A stretch of DNA of 41,280 nt, from positions 1 to 41,280 of the forward strand of contig WLQO01000001.1 in assembly GCA_009698295.1 (NCBI GenBank), written 5' to 3'. The notes below the pieces were generated by a model that saw nothing but the letters and a program-made list of their open reading frames with translations, did no database searches and was not told the DNA's origin. This document shows, one piece after another, positions 32,806 to 40,117 of the stretch. The DNA is from Actinomycetota bacterium (GTDB lineage Bacteria > Actinomycetota > Actinomycetes > Nanopelagicales > Nanopelagicaceae). A program made the translations under genes and the position numbers. The stretch's first letter is position 1; every line of letters begins with the position of its first letter.

Positions 32806-33000
32806 ATGCCTTTTCTACGCGAACCAAGTCATATCCTCTTACTTCTCATAGTTGTCGTCATTCTCTTTGGCGCTAAGCGCCTTCCCGATTCAGCCCGCTC
32901 ACTCGGACGTTCACTACGTATCTTTAAAAGCGAGATGAAAGAGATGAAGAACGATGGGGATGAAAAGAAGGATGGAACTGACGGCTCTGCCGCTCAATAA
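32806..33000 (+). CDS. tatA: Sec-independent translocase subunit TatA
   Basis: This 64-residue protein forms the pore of the twin-arginine export system. It has one N-terminal membrane helix (HILLLLIVVVILFGAKRLPDSARSLGRSLRIFK), the FGAKRLPD hinge, an amphipathic helix and a charged tail (EMKEMKNDGDEKKDG). The ATG at 32806 is preferred: it puts the membrane helix near the N-terminus as in other TatA and is placed six bases after TACCTT. GTG 32752 would add an 18-residue extension with no family support. tatC follows after 5 bp. Confidence 0.9.
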   Translation: MPFLREPSHILLLLIVVVILFGAKRLPDSARSLGRSLRIFKSEMKEMKNDGDEKKDGTDGSAAQ

Positions 33001-33005
33001 GAGTT

Positions 33006-33779
33006 ATGACGACCTCCGTCGGCGGTCGCATGCCGCTAATCGAACATCTGCGTGAGTTTCGCAAACGAGTCGTTCGTTCTTCACTAGCAATCACCCTCGG
33101 TTCGATTATTGGGTGGTTTTTCTATAACGAGATAATTACGAAGTTAGCTGAGCCGGTCTGTGATCTCAAGGCGGCGCAAGCCAGTGGCGCTAATAATTGT
33201 GGCGCTCTTTATATCAATGGCGTATTAGGTCCTCTTAATCTGCAGATTAAAGTTGCAATTTTAACTGGTGTTATTTTGACTGCTCCGATCTGGCTTTATC
33301 AACTATGGGCATTTATCGCTCCCGCATTGCATCGTCGCGAAAAGAAGTACTCCGTACTATTTTTAATCGCAGCAACGCCGTTTTTCGCGGCCGGAACTTA
33401 TCTAGGATATTCGATTCTGCCAATTGCAGTAAGAGTCCTCTTTGGCTTTACTCCGGATGCTCTAAATAACTTAGTTAAGTTCGATGATTACTTGGACTTT
33501 GTGATGCGAGCAATTCTACTTTTTGGAATTGCATTCGAATTGCCTGTTTTCCTGGTGACCTTCAATTTGATTGGATTCTTAAGTGGGGTGGTGATCCTCA
33601 AACCTTGGCGCATCTGGGTATTTGCAATCACCCTATTCGTTGCCGGATTTACACCAAGTGCTGACCCGCTTTCTATGGCCCTACTTGCTATTCCGTTGAT
33701 TGGTCTTTATCTATTAGCGGGAGTTATTGCATTGCTCAACGATCGCCGCCGAGCTAAAAAGAACGCATCCTTAGAGTAG
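33006..33779 (+). CDS. tatC: Sec-independent translocase subunit TatC
   Basis: A 257-residue membrane protein with six predicted membrane segments that recognises twin-arginine signal peptides. The N-terminus PLIEHLREFRKRVVRSSLAI is diagnostic (conserved Glu and Arg). The periplasmic loop holds FYNEIITKLAEPVC and a later Cys, and TPSADPLSMALLAIPLIGLY is near the C-terminus. It belongs to an actinobacterial tatA-tatC pair; no tatB is nearby. Confidence 0.95.
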   Translation: MTTSVGGRMPLIEHLREFRKRVVRSSLAITLGSIIGWFFYNEIITKLAEPVCDLKAAQASGANNCGALYINGVLGPLNLQIKVAILTGVILTAPIWLYQLWAFIAPALHRREKKYSVLFLIAATPFFAAGTYLGYSILPIAVRVLFGFTPDALNNLVKFDDYLDFVMRAILLFGIAFELPVFLVTFNLIGFLSGVVILKPWRIWVFAITLFVAGFTPSADPLSMALLAIPLIGLYLLAGVIALLNDRRRAKKNASLE

Positions 33780-33790
33780 GCGCAAAAGAT

Positions 33791-34663
33791 ATGTGGGCAA
33801 TCGTAATTAATCCCGTATCTGGATCGGGACGCGGCGCGGTCCTTGGTCGTGAAGTTGCGGGTTATTTCAGCGGAAAAGGTCTGCCTTATCAAATTATCAC
33901 CGCGACATCAGCGGAAAAATTGCGAACTAATCTCACCCATTTTTTAGATAATGGCAGTGAAAGTTGCCAGGGAGTTATTGCAGTTGGGGGAGATGGTCTG
34001 GCACACCTAGTTCTGCAAGTCGTCGTACCTCGAAAAATCGCTTTTGCAATTCTCCCCGGAGGCACAGGCAATGATTTTGTTCGTGCATTGGGTTGGGACT
34101 TGAAAGATATTTCCACTCAATTAGATACTGTTGTGTCGACAGCTCCGCAATCTATTGATTTAGGGCAAGTTGATTCAGAATGGTTCGGGGCAGTCCTTTC
34201 CACGGGCTTCGATGCGGTAGTAAATGAGAAAGCGAATACGATGAAATGGCCGAAGGGCCCAATGAAGTACAACCTAGCAATTGCAATGGAGCTTCCGAAA
34301 TTTAAGCCACTGAGATATAAAATTGAATTGGATAGCCAGACGCTAGAAACAGAAGCGATGTTGATTGCGATAGGCAATGGCAATAGCTATGGGGGAGGCA
34401 TGAAGGTCTGTCCCGATGCCGTGATGTCAGATGGCCTTTTCGATGTGATGGTCCTTCGGCCGGTCAGTAAATTTGAATTTATCAAAGTTTTCCCAAAAGT
34501 CTTTAGCGGCAAGCACATTGAACACCGCCAAGTCGATATCTTTCGGACTTCCCGTGTTTCACTTCATGCAGAAGCGATTGCTTATGCTGATGGAGAAAGG
34601 ATCGGTGGATTGCCAATTCGCGCTGAATGTATCGCCAGCGCTGGACTATCGTGGACCCTATGA
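33791..34663 (+). CDS. Diacylglycerol kinase catalytic-domain lipid kinase
   Basis: A 290-residue protein of the DgkB/YegS/LCB5 family, which phosphorylates diacylglycerol or another lipid. It shows INPVSGSGRG at the start, VGGDGLAHLVLQ (the GGDG nucleotide loop), LPGGTGNDFVRALG and a C-terminal beta-sandwich with GGGMKVCPDAVMSDGLFDVM. Leu-Ala after GGDG is a common actinobacterial variation. A gene of this family lies between tatC and helY in several actinobacteria. It overlaps helY by four bases. Confidence 0.9.
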   Translation: MWAIVINPVSGSGRGAVLGREVAGYFSGKGLPYQIITATSAEKLRTNLTHFLDNGSESCQGVIAVGGDGLAHLVLQVVVPRKIAFAILPGGTGNDFVRALGWDLKDISTQLDTVVSTAPQSIDLGQVDSEWFGAVLSTGFDAVVNEKANTMKWPKGPMKYNLAIAMELPKFKPLRYKIELDSQTLETEAMLIAIGNGNSYGGGMKVCPDAVMSDGLFDVMVLRPVSKFEFIKVFPKVFSGKHIEHRQVDIFRTSRVSLHAEAIAYADGERIGGLPIRAECIASAGLSWTL

Positions 34664-37035
34664 CTACCCCTGCGGCTAAATATGCGGCGGCAAAGTCTCG
34701 CAATAAGAATCAAATCACCACAGAATTCATATCCCAATTTGATTTTCCTTTTGACCAATTCCAGATTGACGCCTGCCATGCCGTAGAAAGTGGACATGGC
34801 GTCTTAGTAGCTGCCCCAACTGGTGCAGGTAAGACAGTTGTTGGTGAATTCGCAGCCTATCTTGCTTTAAGCAATGGAAAAAAGTGTTTCTACACCACAC
34901 CGATTAAAGCTCTTTCTAATCAGAAGTTTCAAGAGTTTGTCGCTCGCTTTGGTGAAGCAAAAGTTGGTCTGCTTACGGGAGATACCAATATCAATTCGGA
35001 AGCGGATATTTTGGTTATGACCACAGAGGTCTTGCGCAACATGCTCTATGCGAATTCGACCACCTTGGTCAATCTCGGTTCAGTGGTAATGGATGAAGTT
35101 CATTACCTAGCTGATAAATTTCGTGGCGCAGTCTGGGAAGAAGTATTGATTCATTTAATGGAATCAGTGCAAGTAATCTCACTGTCGGCAACCGTTTCCA
35201 ACGCTGAAGAGTTTGGCGAGTGGTTGGGGGAAGTTCGAGGTCAGACTGAGGTAATTGTCAGCGAGCATCGTCCGATACCTTTATATCAACATGTGCTGAT
35301 TAATTCGAACTTGGTCGATCTCTTTAGCCAACCGGGAAAAATTAATCCCGAGATCCTGGCGTTAGAGCGCGAAGCACTTCGTAAGGTGAGAATTCCCCGA
35401 AATCGCCGCGAACAATGGGGGGCGCAGGAGTCACGACTTTCTCGAGCTGAGATTATTGAAAAGCTCAATCGTGAAAATCTTTTGCCGGCAATTACCTTCA
35501 TCTTCTCGCGTATGGGTTGTGATGCTGCAGTGAAACAATGTTTGGCAGCGGGATTGAAGCTAACTAATACTGAAGAACGCGCTGAAATTTTGGCCACGGC
35601 AGAGCGATTTACGGCAAATTTACCTGAAGAAGATTTGGAAGTACTTGGTTATCGTGAATGGATCACTGCCTTAGAGCGAGGAATAGCGGCACACCATGCC
35701 GGCCTTCTTCCAAGTTTTAAAAATGCAATCGAAGATCTTTTTCAACGAGGACTAGTCAAGGCAGTATTTGCAACCGAAACGCTAGCCCTCGGAATTAATA
35801 TGCCAGCGCGAACTGTTGTTTTAGAGAAGTTGACCAAATGGAATGGCGAAGCTCATGTACCAATTACTCCGGGGGAGTACACCCAGCTAACTGGAAGAGC
35901 AGGTCGTCGCGGTATCGATATTGAGGGAAATGCTGTGGTGCAATGGTCTCCAACTGTGGATTCTGCAACGGCGGCTGGACTAGCATCAACACGTACTTAC
36001 CCGTTGCGATCTTCTTTTACACCTACGTACAACATGGCGATTAACCTCATAGCCCGTTTTGGACGTGAACGAGCTCATGGCAGTTTGGAATCCTCTTTTG
36101 CGCAATTCCAAGCAGATCGCGCTGTTGTTGGTTTGGTAAGACAGATTAAGAAGAACGAAGGCGCCCGGAACGAACTTATCGAAAGCGCTAAATGTCATCT
36201 AGGTGATTTCGAAAGTTATGCATCGCTGCGCTCAGAAATTAAAGAGTTAGAGAAGTTGCTATCCAAACGCGATGGCAGAAAGACTTTCGATAATCGCCAG
36301 CGTAGCCATATGGAAGGAGAGATCGACAATCTTCGTCGTAGTATGCGAAATCACGCCTGCCATTCGTGTAATGATCGTGAAACGCATGCGCGTTTTGCCG
36401 AAAGGGCAGAGCGGCTATCTCGCGAATCAGAGGGACTTCGCGCAAGAGTAGAAAATCGCACCCACGTAATTGCTAAGACCTTTGATCGCATTTGCGATGT
36501 GCTTACCCACTTGGGGTATATCGAAGGAGAAAAACCACTGGCGCAAGGCCAGATACTGGCAAAGATTTATGCTGAATCAGATCTCCTTTTGACCGAGACA
36601 ATCCGTGCAGGAATATTAGATAACCTCTCTGCACCTGAATTGCTCTCGGTAGTTTCTTCTATGATCTTTCAATCTCGATCGCGAGATGATTACGCACCGA
36701 AGATGCCTCACCAGAATGTCGCTAACGCACTTGCCGAGATAACCAAGTTGTGGGCAAAGTTGGAGGCGATCGAGAATGACTTCGATGTCAAAACACAGAA
36801 AGAACCTGATTTCGGGTTTGCTTATATTTCTTATCGTTGGGCACAGGGTAATTCGCTTACCAATGTATTAAAAGGTAGCGATATGTCGGTAGGTGACTTT
36901 GTGCGTTCGACAAAACAGTTGATGGACCTGCTGATGCAGATAGCAGGGGCAAGTGAATCTTTACGTCCAGTTTGTCGCGAAGGAATCAAGCGGCTCGACC
37001 GTGGCGTAGTTTCGTATATGGTTGATGACTTATGA
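34660..37035 (+). CDS. helY: Ski2/Mtr4-like DEAD/DEAH-box helicase (HelY)
   Basis: A 791-residue superfamily 2 helicase, actinobacterial HelY. Motif I is APTGAGKT (53-59), Ia PIKALSNQKF, II DEVHYL (145-150), III SLSATVSN, and VI QLTGRAGRRGID (starting at 409). The C-terminal half has the Ski2-type helical bundle and an inserted CHSCNDRETHARF, two Cys and a His that could bind metal. It probably remodels RNA; the substrate is not established. ATG 34660 overlaps the kinase stop (ATGA); an in-frame start at 34627 lies inside that gene. Confidence 0.92.
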   Translation: MTTPAAKYAAAKSRNKNQITTEFISQFDFPFDQFQIDACHAVESGHGVLVAAPTGAGKTVVGEFAAYLALSNGKKCFYTTPIKALSNQKFQEFVARFGEAKVGLLTGDTNINSEADILVMTTEVLRNMLYANSTTLVNLGSVVMDEVHYLADKFRGAVWEEVLIHLMESVQVISLSATVSNAEEFGEWLGEVRGQTEVIVSEHRPIPLYQHVLINSNLVDLFSQPGKINPEILALEREALRKVRIPRNRREQWGAQESRLSRAEIIEKLNRENLLPAITFIFSRMGCDAAVKQCLAAGLKLTNTEERAEILATAERFTANLPEEDLEVLGYREWITALERGIAAHHAGLLPSFKNAIEDLFQRGLVKAVFATETLALGINMPARTVVLEKLTKWNGEAHVPITPGEYTQLTGRAGRRGIDIEGNAVVQWSPTVDSATAAGLASTRTYPLRSSFTPTYNMAINLIARFGRERAHGSLESSFAQFQADRAVVGLVRQIKKNEGARNELIESAKCHLGDFESYASLRSEIKELEKLLSKRDGRKTFDNRQRSHMEGEIDNLRRSMRNHACHSCNDRETHARFAERAERLSRESEGLRARVENRTHVIAKTFDRICDVLTHLGYIEGEKPLAQGQILAKIYAESDLLLTETIRAGILDNLSAPELLSVVSSMIFQSRSRDDYAPKMPHQNVANALAEITKLWAKLEAIENDFDVKTQKEPDFGFAYISYRWAQGNSLTNVLKGSDMSVGDFVRSTKQLMDLLMQIAGASESLRPVCREGIKRLDRGVVSYMVDDL

Positions 37036-37934
37036 CGCTCATGCTGCTCGATAGCGCATCGCTCTGGTACCGCGCTTATTACGGAATGCCTGACACGATG
37101 TTGGCTCCCGATGGAACACCGGTTAACGCTATCCGTGGTTATCTGGATATGACGGCGAGGCTAATCACTATGTATTCTCCAAAGCGAATTGTGGCTTGCA
37201 TCGAAGGTGATTGGCGCCCTTCGTGGCGCGTGGAACTCTTTCCAGATTACAAGGCAAATAGATTGGAAGAAGGTGGTGAAGAGGAGGAAGAGCCTGATTT
37301 ATTGACGCCACAAATTCCGATTCTCTTGGATTTACTAGATGAATTCGGTATCCCTATGGTCGGGGTAGATGACTATGAAGCAGATGATGTAATGGCAACA
37401 TTTGCTGTTCAAGAAAATGGTCCCATCCGCATCGTGACAGGTGACCGAGATTTATTTCAGCTCGTCGACGACAAACGAGATGTGAAAGTTGTTTATCTCG
37501 CCAAGGGTTTATCGCAACACGATTTAGTGGATACAGCGTGGGTTGCACGTAAGTACGCTATTCCAGGCGATCGTTACGCCTTATTTGCAATGTTTCGTGG
37601 CGATCCATCCGATGGGCTGCCGGGAGTGCGCGGAATTGGCGAGAAAGGTGCTGCGCTGATAGCCAATCATTTTGCAGATGTCGATGAAGCGCTGGCGGGA
37701 GCACATTCTGCGCATGCTGCACTTAGTCCGGCGTTAGCGAAGAAAATTATCGCAGGTGCTGATTACTTAAAGATTGCTCCGACGCTGGTGCACTGTGCAA
37801 AGGATGTAGCGCTTCCTACGTTAGATATAGCGATGCCAAAGGCACCTAAAGATTTGTCCAAGATTTATGAAATCAAAGAACATTATGGTCTGGGGGCTAG
37901 CGTCGATCGATTGATAGCAGCACTTAAATGGTGA
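37032..37934 (+). CDS. 5'-3' exonuclease (FEN/PolA N-terminal-like)
   Basis: A 300-residue stand-alone flap/exonuclease of the PIN/FEN fold, similar to the 5' nuclease domain of DNA polymerase I but without a polymerase part. MLLDSASLWYRAYYGMP opens it, and conserved acidic residues occur in FPDYKAN, DDYEADDVMATFA and TGDRDLFQLV. GDPSDGLPGVRGIGEKGAALI is the helix-hairpin-helix DNA-binding motif. It removes RNA primers or flaps. The gene overlaps helY by four bases and lnt by seven, so the block is translated as one operon. Confidence 0.93.
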   Translation: MTLMLLDSASLWYRAYYGMPDTMLAPDGTPVNAIRGYLDMTARLITMYSPKRIVACIEGDWRPSWRVELFPDYKANRLEEGGEEEEEPDLLTPQIPILLDLLDEFGIPMVGVDDYEADDVMATFAVQENGPIRIVTGDRDLFQLVDDKRDVKVVYLAKGLSQHDLVDTAWVARKYAIPGDRYALFAMFRGDPSDGLPGVRGIGEKGAALIANHFADVDEALAGAHSAHAALSPALAKKIIAGADYLKIAPTLVHCAKDVALPTLDIAMPKAPKDLSKIYEIKEHYGLGASVDRLIAALKW

Positions 37935-39316
37935 TGATCGCGTTATCTGCTTTCTTAGCGAGTGCAGCATTTGCGCCAATTGGAATTTGGTTTTACGCGG
38001 TAGCCGGGTATGCACTTTTCCTCCGCAGAGTATTGAAAACATCTAGACCTAAATGGCAAGCATTTGCATTTGGATTGATTTATAACGCGATAGTTCTGCA
38101 TTGGTCAGGCAAATATGTCGGAGCGCTCCCATGGCTACTCTTATCGCTTTTGCAAGCTCTTTTCTATATTCCAGTAGGAGTCGTAGCTAAGCGCACTAAC
38201 TCAATTTGGTGGGTTATTTTCACTCTCTTATTGATGGAAGAGTTACGTGCAATTTTTCCATTCGGCGGTTTTGGTTGGACTCGTATCGCCTTTAGCCAAG
38301 TTGAATCGCCGGCTCTGGCGATTGTTTCCTATGGGGGAGTGTTGGCTTTATCAGGAGTCACCCTTATCTTTGCTGCCCTTTTTTCTAAAATACGATTTGG
38401 TAATATCGTTAAATTCATCGTAATTTTGCTGCTGCTCTCTTTCATACCAGTTAACCCACAGGGGAGTGATTCTCTAAAATTGTTGGCTGTACAAGGAAAT
38501 ACGCCTAGCGTCGGTTTAGATTTCAATGGACGCGCTAAAGCAGTATTCAATCTGCACCGTGACGCTACTTATAAATTCGCGGATGAAAAATACGATGCGA
38601 TCATCTGGCCGGAAAACGCTATCGATATCGATCCATCAACTTATCCAGAGGTAGCCGTTGATATCTCTAGATTGACTATTGAGAAAAATTCACCGCTGAT
38701 TGCAGGTGTCGTGTTAAATGAGAATGGAGCCCCTGCAAACGCTTCAGTTATGTACTCAATCGGTGGCAAAATATTGAGTACTTATGTAAAACGCGGATTA
38801 ACGCCTTTTGGAGAATTTATGCCACTGCGTAAGATCGCCGAATTTGTCTCTCCATATGCAGCATCAGTTGTGGATTTTAAAGCAGGCGTGAATCTGCAAG
38901 TGCATGAGGTTGCTGGATCGTCGCTGGGACCGATCATTTGTTATGAAATTATTAACGATCATTTGGTAAGCCAGATGAGTGCGCAATCATCGGCGTTGCT
39001 TGTTCAGACAAATAGCGCAACATTCGCCGGAACTGCAGAGAGTCGACAACAGCTTGCTATAACGCGGATTCGGGCAGTAGAGAATTCGCGAAGTGTGTTG
39101 AGCGTTTCCACCGTTGGAATATCCGCGTTTATCGACAATAATGGGCAAGTGGTGAAGGCGACAAATGAGAATGTGCAGAGTGCGCTATCTGGAACAGTGA
39201 TATTAAATGACCAAATAACTCCCGCAAATAAGTGGCGATCTCCATTGAAGATTGCAGTTCTGGGACTTTTTCTCTTATTTGCGTTGATTGAAATGCGAAA
39301 GCGTAAAAATTTATGA
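37928..39316 (+). CDS. lnt: Apolipoprotein N-acyltransferase
   Basis: A 462-residue membrane enzyme that adds the third acyl chain to lipoproteins. N-terminal about 180 residues contain six membrane segments; the C-terminal part is a nitrilase-like catalytic domain. The expected catalytic triad is seen: Glu229 (WPENAID), Lys288 (YVKRGLTPFGEF) and Cys338 (IICYEI). A last hydrophobic helix precedes the basic C-terminus. In mycobacteria this enzyme is fused to Ppm1; here they are two genes overlapping by four bases. ATG 37928 is used; GTG 37931 and ATG 37934 are near alternatives. Confidence 0.92.
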   Translation: MVMIALSAFLASAAFAPIGIWFYAVAGYALFLRRVLKTSRPKWQAFAFGLIYNAIVLHWSGKYVGALPWLLLSLLQALFYIPVGVVAKRTNSIWWVIFTLLLMEELRAIFPFGGFGWTRIAFSQVESPALAIVSYGGVLALSGVTLIFAALFSKIRFGNIVKFIVILLLLSFIPVNPQGSDSLKLLAVQGNTPSVGLDFNGRAKAVFNLHRDATYKFADEKYDAIIWPENAIDIDPSTYPEVAVDISRLTIEKNSPLIAGVVLNENGAPANASVMYSIGGKILSTYVKRGLTPFGEFMPLRKIAEFVSPYAASVVDFKAGVNLQVHEVAGSSLGPIICYEIINDHLVSQMSAQSSALLVQTNSATFAGTAESRQQLAITRIRAVENSRSVLSVSTVGISAFIDNNGQVVKATNENVQSALSGTVILNDQITPANKWRSPLKIAVLGLFLLFALIEMRKRKNL

Positions 39317-40080
39317 GCGCCCAGGTTCCAGAAAAATTGGCTATTTTAATTCCAACATATAACGAGGGTTTAACTATTGCCCAGTTGTTGGAGAAATTGG
39401 GAAATTTTAGGGATCTCGGCAGCTACCAATTTGATGTCTTAGTCATTGATGACAACTCACCGGATGGAACCGCACAGATAGTCGATGATTTACAGCTTTC
39501 TTGGGTAAAGATTTTGCGGCGTCCGGGTAAAGGTGGATTAGGTGCGGCTTATCGCGCTGGTTTTACCCAAGTTCTATCTATTAACTCGTACACCCATGTA
39601 GTCACAATGGATGCTGATGGGTCCCATCGCGTTGAAGATCTGCCAGCAATGTTTGCAGCGATCAAGCCGGGAAGGTCAATTACCTTGGGAACTCGTTGGA
39701 TTACAGGAGGCAGCGTTGTTAATTGGCCGAAATCACGACAATTGTTATCAAAAACAGGTACTCGATATGCAAAATTCGCCCTGCGAATTGATCTAAACGA
39801 TCTGACCGGTGGTTTTCGTATTTACAGCGTCGAGTTGTTAAAGGCTCTAAACCTTAAGGATATGCAGGCAACTGGTTACTGTTTTCAAATTGAGATGGCG
39901 ATGGCTGCAGATTTAGCTGGCGCAGTTGCAACAGAAGTTCCAATTACCTTTGTTGAGCGAGCCAATGGCGTATCAAAGATGTCGAAGGCAATCGTTATTG
40001 AAGCGCTGACGCAGACGACTCGTTGGGGCATCTCACGTAGGCTTAGACCTAACGCCGATAAGTTACATTATGTTAAGTAA
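39313..40080 (+). CDS. ppm1: Polyprenol-phosphate mannose synthase (GT2)
   Basis: A 255-residue family 2 glycosyltransferase that transfers mannose from GDP-mannose to polyprenol phosphate, which donates mannose for lipids and glycoproteins. LIPTYNEGLTIAQLLEKL, VIDDNSPDGTA and MDADGSHRVEDLPAM (DAD, metal site) are typical of DPM synthases, and DLTGGFRIYSVELLKAL is the later conserved part. No C-terminal membrane segment is present, so it may rely on Lnt or another partner for membrane attachment. The gene overlaps lnt by four bases. Confidence 0.9.
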   Translation: MSAQVPEKLAILIPTYNEGLTIAQLLEKLGNFRDLGSYQFDVLVIDDNSPDGTAQIVDDLQLSWVKILRRPGKGGLGAAYRAGFTQVLSINSYTHVVTMDADGSHRVEDLPAMFAAIKPGRSITLGTRWITGGSVVNWPKSRQLLSKTGTRYAKFALRIDLNDLTGGFRIYSVELLKALNLKDMQATGYCFQIEMAMAADLAGAVATEVPITFVERANGVSKMSKAIVIEALTQTTRWGISRRLRPNADKLHYVK

Positions 40081-40112
40081 CTTAAAAGTGGCCCGCCCCC
40101 ACGCTTTTTAAG
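40081..40112. terminator. Bidirectional terminator between ppm1 and gcvP
   Basis: CTTAAAA plus GTGG (40081-40091) pairs with CCAC plus TTTTAAG (40099-40112), with a three-base bulge. The T-run on one side and A-run on the other give tracts on both strands. It fills the 37-bp gap between convergent genes. Confidence 0.65.
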
Positions 40113-40117
40113 CGCGA

